In this document: positions 1 to 7,224 of the stretch, piece by piece
Layout of the letters: each line of letters begins with the position of its first letter
Numbering within the stretch: position 1 is the stretch's first letter
DNA from: Acidobacteria bacterium Mor1
Lineage (GTDB): Bacteria; Acidobacteriota; Polarisedimenticolia; Polarisedimenticolales; Polarisedimenticolaceae
Length of the DNA: 64,000 bases
Direction of reading: 5' to 3'
Assembly (NCBI GenBank): GCA_001664505.1
Contig: CP011806.1
Location: 2,172,487-2,236,486, forward strand
Translations under genes and position numbers: made by a program
The notes under the pieces: generated by a model
What the model was told of the DNA's origin: nothing
The model's database searches: none
Seen by the model: the letters and a program-made list of their open reading frames with translations, nothing else

Positions 1-1280
1 TCGATCGCCGGGTAACCTTCGGCAACGTAGAGGATCAGGTCGGGGAACTTCTGCTCCCAACCCTCCTGGCCATGCCGCAGGAAGTGCACGGCCAACCAGG
101 CCGTCGAGTAGTAGACGTCATGGCGGGTACCGTAGAACTCATCCCGGCTCGAGCCGAGGAGCTTCTCCAGGGTGATGTTTTCCTTGCGCGAGACCGCCTT
201 GCGCACGGTGTCGGCCGAGATCGACTGGTGGGACTTCCCGATCAGCACGCCCCAAGGCCCCCCGAAGAGCCGTTTCTTCGGGGTTCGGCCGGGAATCAGC
301 ACCCCCTTCTTCACCTGAGAGTTCCCCACGTACTCGGCAAAGCCCTCGTCGAGCCAGCGGGGGAACACCACCCCCGGCTTGGCCAGGTAGCGATCGATGA
401 ACGCGTGGGTCGATTCGTGCAGCATGATCGCGAGCAACGACTCGCGGGTCGGCATCTCGGTATGGAACGCGAGCAATCCCAGTGGCGAGTAGAACCCCGC
501 CGACCACTCCACAGACTGGCCTCGTAGCTGCAGGCCCTGGTACTGGGCCCGCGTCTCGAACATGAAGACCACCACCCGGTACGGCTCGGGCTGGGCCTGG
601 ATACGTCCATCGAGAATACCGTGGAGCGCCTTGAAGGTCGCCTCGATGTTGTTGGCCACCACGGCCGCCATGCCCTCTTGCTGAGAATCGGTGTAGACCA
701 CCACCAGCGGAGTGGCGTGCTGTTGAACCTGTTCCTGCTTGAGCTGATCGTTGGCCAGCGCCGCCAACTTCTCCAGCCGCTTCAGCCGTGCCTCGATCGG
801 CATGCTGAGGATCTCGCGCCGCAAGGACTGTCCGCGGTTCGAGCCTCCGGAGTCCATTGCGGAGCTCAACAGCGACCGGCCGCGCTCCAGCACGAACTCT
901 CCCTCGGGCTGTTCGATGCGCTTGGGAAACTGGACGCCCCAACTGAGTTGGGTCGCCACCGGCTTGCCGTCCTCGAGGGCGGGGGCGTAACGCCAACGCT
1001 CGAGGGTTTCCACGACAACCCGGCGGAAGGCGTCGTCCAGCTCCGACGACGGGCGGATCGAGAGGATCTCGACCTCGGCGACGCGACCGAGCGCATCGAC
1101 CTGGATCTGCACCTCGACCTGGGGCTCCAGATCGGTTCCGGCAGCCTCGATCGGCACGATCAGGTTCGGGGTGTAAAGCGGTACCGGCGGGAAGCGCTCG
1201 GGCTCGGCCGCGGCGGAGAAGGCAAACGGGGCCAGGAGAGCTAACAGCAGCCCCAATGGGCGCAAGCGAGTGCCGGGCAT
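1..1280 (-). CDS. Secreted TonB-C domain / HExxH metallopeptidase-like protein (C-terminus off window)
   Basis: The 426 visible codons start at ATG 1280 (upstream GGGGGAT as ribosome site) with a signal peptide (residues 1-24). Residues about 50-118 resemble a TonB C-terminal domain (VxxxIxVDxxGRVxxVEI...ALEDGKPV). The second half is of DUF1570/gluzincin type: HESTH at 288-292 supplies a HExxH zinc motif, and the Glu in GFAEY about 20 residues later is a likely third ligand. A periplasmic or surface peptidase is plausible but unproven. It lies 35 nt downstream of the selenoredoxin gene and is probably co-transcribed with it. The true frame is open to the window edge, so the C-terminus is missing here. 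Confidence 0.85.
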   Translation of the reverse strand, partial: MPGTRLRPLGLLLALLAPFAFSAAAEPERFPPVPLYTPNLIVPIEAAGTDLEPQVEVQIQVDALGRVAEVEILSIRPSSELDDAFRRVVVETLERWRYAPALEDGKPVATQLSWGVQFPKRIEQPEGEFVLERGRSLLSSAMDSGGSNRGQSLRREILSMPIEARLKRLEKLAALANDQLKQEQVQQHATPLVVVYTDSQQEGMAAVVANNIEATFKALHGILDGRIQAQPEPYRVVVFMFETRAQYQGLQLRGQSVEWSAGFYSPLGLLAFHTEMPTRESLLAIMLHESTHAFIDRYLAKPGVVFPRWLDEGFAEYVGNSQVKKGVLIPGRTPKKRLFGGPWGVLIGKSHQSISADTVRKAVSRKENITLEKLLGSSRDEFYGTRHDVYYSTAWLAVHFLRHGQEGWEQKFPDLILYVAEGYPAI

Positions 1281-1315
1281 GTCGATCCCCCGAGGGCCCG
1301 TTGCGCCCGGCCGGC

Positions 1316-2797
1316 TTATTCGCCGACTTCGATCCGCACCGGAATGTCGTGACGACGGTAAAGGCAAGTTCCGTCGATATCTTCGCACACGTAGTAGACG
1401 GCGTATACCGGCAGTCGCACACCCTTCTCGGCCCCGGCCGGAACCTGGACCTCGAATTCGACCCGGCGGGGTTCGTCGCTGATCCGCTCCCGCGGGATCG
1501 GCACGGTCAGCCGGCGCCGGTCCACCTGCCAGCCCTCGGGCGGATCGATCCAGACCGCCAGTTCCCGGGCTTCGTTGTTCCAGTGGGTGCCGGTCTGCTC
1601 GTTGGGCCGGAACTCCAGGTGCACCCGCACCGATTGCCCCGGCGCCACCTTCTCGGGCACCACGACCTTCTCCACCTCGATGAAGCGTCCCTGATCCCGG
1701 GTGACCTTGCCGCCGGGATCGGGCTCTCCCACCTCCGAAGCATCGGCCTGAAACTCGCGTTGGGGTGAGGTCAACTCGGCGCCGGCGGGTTCCACCACCA
1801 GCGGCAGCGGCTCCTCCTCACGGGCGCTAATCGCGTCACGGGCCTCGGCGACCCAGTCGTAGAACGGGTAGGGCTTGGCCTGGCGCGGCCCGTACTGCTG
1901 GATGCGGCGGCGCCAGATGTAGTTATTGGGATCGATCTCGAGGGCACGGCTCCAGTGCTCGATGGCGTCGCTGAAATCCGTGGCCTCACCCTCGGGGCTG
2001 TCGTAGCGCATGCGCGAGGCGGCGGCCAGACGGAAGTGGGTGTAGCCGTGATCGGCATCGAGAGCGACCGCACTGCGGTACGCATCGATCGCCTCGCTGA
2101 CCCGGCGCTCCCCGCCCCACAACACGAGCTGTTCGGCGTAGGCCCGCCACGCGTCTGCAGTGCCGCTGCGAATCGCCTCGGCCTTGAGTCGGGAGATGTC
2201 CCGGGAAGCGGCGCGGCGGCGATCGCCTCCGTCACCCGCTTCCTTGCCGCCGGTCTTCGAACTCTCTCCGTCGGAGGAATCGCCGGGAGCCGGATAGGTC
2301 TTGTCGACGAACAGCTCGCCGATGTTGGCGGCGTCCCGCTGGCGCAGGCCGACGTGACGCACGATGCCGTGCTCGTCGATCGCCACGGTGACCGGCACGA
2401 CGGTGACCTCGAGCAGATTGAGGGAGTCGACCATTAACGGCCAGTCCATCTGCTTCCACTGCATGAACAGCCGGGCCCGGTCGCCGTGCTGCTCCTGAAG
2501 GATGCCGAGCATCACCAGCTTGCCGTCTTCCTGAAGTTGCCTGGTCGCTTCGTGCCACCCGGGCACGTGTCTTCGGCAGCCTGCTCACCAGGAGGCGAAG
2601 ACGTGGAGCACCACCTTCTTGCCGCGGAAATCCCGGATCGACAGCGGCTGACCGTCCTCGGCCGAGGGCAGGCTCAACTCGGGAAAGGGTTGACCGACCT
2701 CGAACGGGATATCGAGCCCCTGGGCCAGGGCGGTGGTGGCGGGCATCAGCAGCAGGGCGGCCAGCAGCCCCCCCGCGACGAGCGCTCGATCGAACAC
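1316..2797 (-). CDS. Predicted selenoprotein: secreted redoxin (UxxC) with TPR and C-terminal beta domain
   Basis: Read through one in-frame TGA, this is a single 493-residue secreted protein. Residues 1-25 are a signal peptide ending ALA. Residues 30-165 are a TlpA/redoxin-type thioredoxin fold: the strand VVLHVFASW, then Sec71-Ala-Gly-Cys74 in place of CxxC, and a cis-proline at Pro135 in VVPVT. Residues about 216-300 form two TPR-like helical pairs. Residues about 375-493 form a beta-sandwich with Cys471 and Cys478 (CEDIDGTC), reminiscent of the DsbD N-terminal domain. It probably performs thiol-disulfide or peroxide redox chemistry outside the cytoplasm. The start is chosen at GTG 2797 (GAGGAG just upstream, compact signal peptide). 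ATG 2857 is an alternative, but it lies upstream of the likely transcription start. A Cys-to-stop mutation is the main competing explanation. Confidence 0.8.
2551..2567 (-). promoter_or_regulatory. Candidate bacterial SECIS hairpin
   Basis: In the mRNA, 17 nt after the TGA, the segments CGUGCC and GGCACG form a perfect 6-bp stem closing the 5-nt loop CGGGU. The loop begins 24 nt after the UGA and has G at its second position. The published bacterial SECIS criteria are a loop of 3-14 nt starting about 16-37 nt after UGA with a G among its first two bases, and all are met. The hairpin lies inside the coding region, as bacterial SECIS elements do. Folding was done by eye. Confidence 0.65.
2585..2587 (-). 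other. In-frame TGA, predicted selenocysteine codon
   Basis: On the minus strand the codon order is Phe-Ala-Ser-Trp-TGA-Ala-Gly-Cys-Arg. In thioredoxin-fold proteins the residue after this Trp is the nucleophilic Cys of WCxxC, so the TGA replaces exactly the residue that selenocysteine replaces in known UxxC selenoproteins. The frame is open and family-like on both sides: signal peptide and first strand before it, helix, cis-Pro, TPR and C-terminal domain after it. Confidence 0.78.
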
Positions 2798-2847
2798 ACA
2801 CTCCTCACGGATCGCCCGACGGGGGACGGAGCATCGGGCGTCACGTT

Positions 2848-2872
2848 TATTATGCATCACCTGAAGTATGCT
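2848..2872. promoter_or_regulatory. Divergent promoter region
   Basis: An AT-rich island in otherwise GC-rich sequence separates two divergent genes. On the plus strand TATTAT (2848-2853) and TATGCT (2867-2872) are -10-like. On the minus strand CATAAT (2854-2849) is -10-like for the selenoredoxin gene. A minus start near 2842 would exclude the ATG at 2857 and supports initiation at 2797. No convincing -35 boxes are seen. Confidence 0.35.
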
Positions 2873-2907
2873 GCGTGACCCAATCCCGCGGCAAGGAAGG
2901 AAGCCAG

Positions 2908-3963
2908 GTGCAGGTCCCACCGTTCAACAAGTTCATGGGCATGGAGCTCGTCCGCAAGGAGGGGGGTGTCTGCGAGGTCGCCCTCGAGCTGCAGCCCCAT
3001 CACTGCAACCGCCGGGGCGTGGCCCACGGCGGGGTGGTCTCGACCCTGCTCGACACGTCGCTGGGAGGCGCCGTGGTCTCCTCGATCCCCAAGGAATGGT
3101 GGTGCGCCACCATCTCGCTGAACGTCCAGTTCATCTCCGGGGGGCGGGGGCGGCTGACCAGCCGCGGGGAGGTCACCCGCCGGGGCAAGAGCGTCGCCTT
3201 TGCCCGGGGGGTGGTGCTGGACGAATCCGAGCGTCTGGTGGCCTCGGCCGAGGGCTCCTGGCACCTGTGGCAGAACAAGCCGGGGGTGATGGCTCCCCCG
3301 CCCCGGGACCACGTGGTCCTGCGGGGCAGCGGCGAACGGGTCGCCGTGGGCAAGATCGTGGCGGTCGGCCGCAACTATGCCGCCCATGCCGAGGAGATGA
3401 ACGCCCAGGTCGGCGAGGAGCCGGTGCTGTTCGAGAAGCCGTCGACGGCGCTGGCCCACGGCGGCGACACCCTGCACCTGCCCCGGGACCGAGGGGCGAT
3501 CCACCACGAGGTGGAGCTGGTGGCGTTGATCGGGAAGCGTTGCCGCAAGGCTTCTCCTGAAGAGGCGGCGGCGGCGATCGCGGGATACGCCGTCGGCCTC
3601 GACCTGACCCTGCGCCAGATGCAGTCCGGCTTCAAGAAGCGGGGCGAGCCCTGGTTCCTGGCCAAGGGCTTCGATCAGTCTGCACCGGTGTCGGTGGTCG
3701 CGCCTGCGGCGGAGGTAGGCGACGGCTCCGGCCTCGACATCTCCCTCGCCGTCAACGGTGAGATCCGGCAACAGGACAACACCTCGAGCATGGTGCGCTC
3801 GGCGGCGGACCTGGTCGCCTTCATCTCGCAGCTGGTGACCCTCGAACCCGGCGACCTGGTGATGACCGGTACGCCCGCGGGAGTCGGCCCGGTCGAGCCG
3901 GGCGATCGACTCGAAGCGACGATCGAGAAGGTCGGCAGCCTGAACCTGCGGGTCGCGGAGTAG
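2908..3963 (+). CDS. Hotdog thioesterase-FAH hydrolase fusion
   Basis: The 351-residue protein fuses two enzyme domains. Residues about 1-130 are a PaaI-type hotdog thioesterase, with GVAHGGVVSTLLDTS as the usual active-site helix entry. Residues about 145-351 are a fumarylacetoacetate hydrolase (acylpyruvase/YcgM) domain: GRNYAAHAEEM, EPVLFEKP, metal ligands in HHEVEL, the Asp of GLDLTLRQMQ, and MTGTPAGVGP. Both act on small acyl or keto-acid substrates, so it may hydrolyse an acyl-CoA and then cleave a 2,4-diketo acid; that pairing is inference. GTG 2908 is chosen because AAGGAAGG lies 7 nt upstream. GTG 2875 is in frame but has no ribosome site. The SDR gene follows after 2 nt. Confidence 0.9.
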   Translation: MQVPPFNKFMGMELVRKEGGVCEVALELQPHHCNRRGVAHGGVVSTLLDTSLGGAVVSSIPKEWWCATISLNVQFISGGRGRLTSRGEVTRRGKSVAFARGVVLDESERLVASAEGSWHLWQNKPGVMAPPPRDHVVLRGSGERVAVGKIVAVGRNYAAHAEEMNAQVGEEPVLFEKPSTALAHGGDTLHLPRDRGAIHHEVELVALIGKRCRKASPEEAAAAIAGYAVGLDLTLRQMQSGFKKRGEPWFLAKGFDQSAPVSVVAPAAEVGDGSGLDISLAVNGEIRQQDNTSSMVRSAADLVAFISQLVTLEPGDLVMTGTPAGVGPVEPGDRLEATIEKVGSLNLRVAE

Positions 3964-3965
3964 CC

Positions 3966-4751
3966 GTGGCGGCGAGCGGCAAGACGGTTCTGATCACCGG
4001 CGGCTCCGAAGGCATCGGGCGGGCCGCGGCGAAGATGTTCGCGGGGCGGGGCGATCTGGTGATCGCCACCGCCCGCAACGCCGCGCGGCTGGACGAGTTG
4101 GTCGCCGAGTGCCCGCCGGGGCGGGTCGTGCCGCTGATCGCCGATGTGGCCGACGCCACGGGCATGGAAACGATGGCCGCCGAGATCCTCGAGAACCAGG
4201 GCGTCCCCGACGTGGTGATCGCCAACGCCGGCATCGGCCTCGACGCCCGGATCGAGGAGACCAGCGACGAGCAGATGGCGCGGGTCCTGGAGATCAACGT
4301 GATGGGGGTGCTGCGCACGGTGCGCCCCTTCATCTCCGGCATGGTCTCCCGGGGTAGCGGCCGGATCCTGCTGATCTCGTCGGTGGTGGGGAAGCGCGGG
4401 ATCCCCCACTACACCGCGTACTCGGCCAGCAAGTTCGCCCTGCAGGGAATGGCTGAGGCGATGCGGCCGGAACTCGCCGGCACCGGAGTGACCGTCGGAT
4501 TGATCTACCCGTCGTCGACCGAGAGCGAGTTCGCAAAGCGGCGCCTGCGCAACGGCCCCGAACAGAAGGGCACCCGGCTGGCACGGCACTCCGCCGAATC
4601 GGTGGCACAGGCCATCGTCTCGATGGCGGACTCCCGGCGGCGGGAGATGGTGTTGTCGCTGGAGGGCAAGGCGATGGCCTGGGTCAACAAGCTCTCACCG
4701 GCGCTGATGGACTGGATCCTGACTCGGGCGTTGATGAAGGGCCGGCGCTAG
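3966..4751 (+). CDS. Short-chain dehydrogenase/reductase
   Basis: This is a 261-residue classical SDR. TGGSEGIG near the N-terminus binds NAD(P), NAG follows strand 4, and the catalytic Ser (LISSV) and YSASK Tyr-Lys pair are intact. The C-terminal tail has hydrophobic stretches and basic residues, as in ketoreductases of the 3-ketosphinganine reductase/YqjQ type that associate with membranes. The substrate is unknown. It starts with GTG two bases after the stop of the hotdog-FAH gene, so the two form an operon and may handle the same keto or hydroxy acyl substrates. Confidence 0.92.
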   Translation: MAASGKTVLITGGSEGIGRAAAKMFAGRGDLVIATARNAARLDELVAECPPGRVVPLIADVADATGMETMAAEILENQGVPDVVIANAGIGLDARIEETSDEQMARVLEINVMGVLRTVRPFISGMVSRGSGRILLISSVVGKRGIPHYTAYSASKFALQGMAEAMRPELAGTGVTVGLIYPSSTESEFAKRRLRNGPEQKGTRLARHSAESVAQAIVSMADSRRREMVLSLEGKAMAWVNKLSPALMDWILTRALMKGRR

Positions 4752-4799
4752 AAGCCCGGCCTGCCGGAGACTCGCCGACAACACGCTGCCGGACGCGGA

Positions 4800-5336
4800 C
4801 TACGAGTCCCGCAGGTTCAACAGATAGAACGCCGCCACCACCAGCGAGTGGGTGATCTCTCCACTGGCGATCAGCGACGGGATCGACTGCAGCGGCACCG
4901 TCGACAGCTCGATGTCCTCGTCGCCGTCGGGTTCCTGGGGGCCGGCCTGATACGCGCCCCGGGCCAGGTAGGTGAAGCAGGTGTTGTTCTGGATCGCAGG
5001 GTTGGGTTCGACCGAACCCAGAGGGATCATCTCGGCGCAGGCGTAGCCGGTCTCCTCGCGGAGTTCCCGGGCCGCGGTCTCGACCGGATCCTCCCCGGGC
5101 TCGCACATACCGCCGGGGATCTCGAGGGTGAAACGCTCGACGCCGACCCGGTACTGCTTGACCATCACGACCTGGTCGTCGTCGGTCAGCGGGATGACGT
5201 TGATCCAGTCGGGGGCCTCGATGACGTAGTAGTCCCGAGGCGCGTCGTGGCCGTCCAGCTCGTAGCCGACCTGCTGGACATCGAAGACCCGGCACGGGGC
5301 GACCCGCCGGCGACTGACCCGGCGGGGCGTCTTCAC
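4800..5336 (-). CDS. Nudix hydrolase, ADP-ribose pyrophosphatase type
   Basis: The 178-residue protein carries a complete Nudix box, G-x5-E-x7-REL-x-EE-x-G (GMCEPGEDPVETAARELREETGY, positions about 95-117). The IPGG strand before it and the N-terminal substrate-recognition region resemble ADP-sugar pyrophosphatases such as NudF. It probably hydrolyses ADP-ribose or related nucleotide sugars in the cytoplasm. The start is GTG 5336, a few bases after the stop of the small basic protein upstream, so the two are likely co-transcribed. It converges with the SDR gene; 48 nt separate the stops. Confidence 0.92.
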   Translation of the reverse strand: MKTPRRVSRRRVAPCRVFDVQQVGYELDGHDAPRDYYVIEAPDWINVIPLTDDDQVVMVKQYRVGVERFTLEIPGGMCEPGEDPVETAARELREETGYACAEMIPLGSVEPNPAIQNNTCFTYLARGAYQAGPQEPDGDEDIELSTVPLQSIPSLIASGEITHSLVVAAFYLLNLRDS

Positions 5337-5342
5337 CGGGGG

Positions 5343-5576
5343 TTACTCGCTGGCGGCTTCGGCAGCTTCGCCGCCGCTATCACCCCCGGCCTTCTTGGCG
5401 GCCGCGGCTTTCTTCTCGTCGGCAACCACCAGGCGGCGGCGCTTGCGCTGGGCGCGCTTGAGCTTCTTGCGCATGGCGCGGAGCTCGGCCTGGCCCAGGG
5501 ACTCTTTCTTGTCGGCAATCTCGGCGGCGAGCTTGCTCTCGGCTTTCTTCAGCGTGTCGATGGTGAGCAGCGGCAT
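5343..5576 (-). CDS. Small basic coiled-coil protein, unknown function
   Basis: The 77-residue protein starts at ATG 5576 with a good AGGAG site 6 nt upstream. Residues 8-45 are predicted helical and coiled (KKAESKLAAEIADKKESLG...). A strongly basic stretch follows (KKLKRAQRKRRRL), then an Ala/Gly/Glu-rich acidic tail. The basic patch suggests binding to RNA, ribosome or DNA, but no family is recognised. It is the first gene of a two-gene unit with the Nudix hydrolase. Confidence 0.7.
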   Translation of the reverse strand: MPLLTIDTLKKAESKLAAEIADKKESLGQAELRAMRKKLKRAQRKRRRLVVADEKKAAAAKKAGGDSGGEAAEAASE

Positions 5577-5654
5577 GCCTGTCTCCTGAAATCGTGTCGG
5601 TGGGCCCCAAAGGCCTGGAAACAAACCGGGAATGTAGCACAGGCCCGGGGCTGC

Positions 5655-5660
5655 TAGCAT
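5655..5660 (+). promoter_or_regulatory. -10 element for a leaderless transcript (ferredoxin gene)
   Basis: TAGCAT is followed by exactly 6 nt and then the ATG at 5667. Transcription starting about 7 nt after the hexamer would begin at the initiation codon. No Shine-Dalgarno site precedes this gene. The same arrangement recurs at 9305, 16057 (minus) and 50446 (minus). Confidence 0.4.
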
Positions 5661-5666
5661 TCCCCC

Positions 5667-6056
5667 ATGTCCCTCTACAAGCGCCACGTCTTCGTCTGCG
5701 TCAACGAGCGGCCCGAGGGCAGCCCCCGGGGCTGCTGCGCCCTGGAAGGGGCCCGGGAGATCCGGGCCCGGCTGAAACAGTCGGTCAAAGAGGCAGGACT
5801 CAAGGATGAGGTCCGGATCAACGCCGCCGGCTGTCTGGACCAGTGCGAGGTCGGCCCGGTGATCGCGGTCTACCCCGAGGGAATCTGGTACCAGGGGGTC
5901 ACCGCCGCCGACTGCGACGAGATCTTCGAGGTACACATCCGGAACGGCCGGCCGGTGGAGCGGCTGCAGCTGCACCAGCGGGTACCCAAGGCCAAGGCGT
6001 CCCCGGCGCCCGGGCCGCCCCAGACCGAGGCGGCCCCCGAGACCCCGGCCGAGTGA
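5667..6056 (+). CDS. Thioredoxin-fold [2Fe-2S] ferredoxin
   Basis: The 129-residue protein matches the thioredoxin-like 2Fe-2S ferredoxin family (Aquifex Fd4, Shethna FeSI, NuoE-like fold). Cluster ligands are Cys11, Cys23 (or the adjacent Cys24), Cys56 and Cys60, spaced C-x11-C and C-x3-C in CVNERPEG...GCC and GCLDQCEVGP. The last 25 residues are a Pro/Ala-rich disordered tail. It is a soluble electron carrier; its partner is not known. It overlaps the mutY start by 4 nt (GTGA), so the pair is translationally coupled. MutY also carries an Fe-S cluster, but a functional link is only suggestive. Confidence 0.92.
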   Translation: MSLYKRHVFVCVNERPEGSPRGCCALEGAREIRARLKQSVKEAGLKDEVRINAAGCLDQCEVGPVIAVYPEGIWYQGVTAADCDEIFEVHIRNGRPVERLQLHQRVPKAKASPAPGPPQTEAAPETPAE

Positions 6057-7180
6057 GCCGATCCCCGGCGATCCCCGAGCTACGCGCCGACCTGCTGGCC
6101 TGGTACCGGGAGAACCGCCGGGACCTCCCCTGGCGCCGTACCGGCGACCCCTACGCGATCTGGGTCTCGGAGATCATGCTCCAGCAGACCCAGGTGGCCA
6201 CGGTCATCCCCTACTACCAGGCCTTTCTCGAGCGGTTTCCCGACGTGGCCTCCCTGGCCGCTGCCGGCGAGGAGGAGGTCCTGGCCCGCTGGAGCGGGCT
6301 CGGCTACTACCGGCGGGCGCGGATGCTCCACGCCGGCGCGAAGGCGGTGATGGAACGCCACGGCGGCCGGGTGCCCCGGGACCCCGCCGAGATCCTGGCG
6401 CTCCCCGGAGTCGGCCGCTACACCGCCGGGGCGATTGCCAGCATCGCCTTCGACCTCTGCGAACCGATCCTCGACGGCAACGTTCGGCGGGTCCTGAGCC
6501 GCTGGTACGCCCTGGACGATCCGCCCGGGAGCGGCCTCGACCGCACACTCTGGGAGCGGGCCGCCCTGCTGGCCCAGGGCCCGGACCCCGGCGACCTTAA
6601 TCAGGCGTTGATGGAACTCGGGGCCACGGTCTGTTCCCCCAAAGACCCGCGCTGCTTGACCTGCCCGGTCCGGCGCCATTGCGAGGCTTGCCGCCAGGGA
6701 CGCCCCGAGGCGTTCCCTCGACCGGTGCCCCGGGCCAGGACCCGGACAGTGCAGGTGGCCGCAGCGTGGATCGAACGGGGGGACAAGGTGCTGCTGGAGC
6801 GCCCGGCCGGGCTAAGCCCGTTCCGCGGCAACTGGGACCTGCCCGCCCGGGAGATACCGGCCACCGGCGGCAAGGGGCGTTCGACGGGGGCAGCCGGGGC
6901 CGGCGAGGCTGGCGCCGCCGGCGTCCTGGCCCGCGAATTGGAGCGGGATCACGGCCTCGAGGTCGCCCCGGAAGCCCAGGCAGGCCGGGCTCGCCACGGC
7001 ATCCTCGACCGGCGACTGGATATCGCGATCCTGCCCTGCCGGCTGCTCAAAGGACGGGTCTCGGGGCGCAAGAACCTGCGCTGGGCGCCCCTCGCGGAGC
7101 TCGAAGAACAGGCGGTCTCGGGGGTGACCCACAAGATCCGGCGGGCCCTGGCCGGGCGCCCGGGGAAGCAGCCCGTTTGA
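6053..7180 (+). CDS. mutY: A/G-specific adenine glycosylase MutY
   Basis: The 375-residue enzyme removes adenine mispaired with 8-oxoguanine. The N-terminal half has SEIMLQQTQV with the catalytic Glu, the helix-hairpin-helix LPGVGRYTAGA followed by the conserved Asp (SIAFD), and the 4Fe-4S loop C-x6-C-x2-C-x5-C (CSPKDPRCLTCPVRRHC). The C-terminal 140 residues are the Nudix-like domain that recognises 8-oxoG (LLERPAGLSPFRGNWDLP). Length is normal for MutY. The start is GTG 6053, overlapping the ferredoxin stop. Its own stop codon forms part of the extended -10 of the next gene. Confidence 0.96.
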   Translation: MSRSPAIPELRADLLAWYRENRRDLPWRRTGDPYAIWVSEIMLQQTQVATVIPYYQAFLERFPDVASLAAAGEEEVLARWSGLGYYRRARMLHAGAKAVMERHGGRVPRDPAEILALPGVGRYTAGAIASIAFDLCEPILDGNVRRVLSRWYALDDPPGSGLDRTLWERAALLAQGPDPGDLNQALMELGATVCSPKDPRCLTCPVRRHCEACRQGRPEAFPRPVPRARTRTVQVAAAWIERGDKVLLERPAGLSPFRGNWDLPAREIPATGGKGRSTGAAGAGEAGAAGVLARELERDHGLEVAPEAQAGRARHGILDRRLDIAILPCRLLKGRVSGRKNLRWAPLAELEEQAVSGVTHKIRRALAGRPGKQPV

Positions 7181-7186
7181 TATATT
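7178..7186 (+). promoter_or_regulatory. Extended -10 promoter for the aconitase-family gene
   Basis: TGATATATT is a TGn-extended -10 element and includes the TGA stop of mutY. It lies 38 nt upstream of the ATG at 7225, which has its own AGAGGA ribosome site. No clear -35 is seen, as is usual for extended -10 promoters. Confidence 0.4.
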
Positions 7187-7224
7187 GCCCAGCCCGAATC
7201 CCTTCGAAAATCCTAGAGGAACCC

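Noticed and set aside
1316-2566. A separate gene starting at GTG 2566 downstream of the TGA
   Set aside because: The segment begins in the middle of a thioredoxin fold, just after the resolving Cys, without a ribosome site. It makes sense only as the continuation of the upstream frame.
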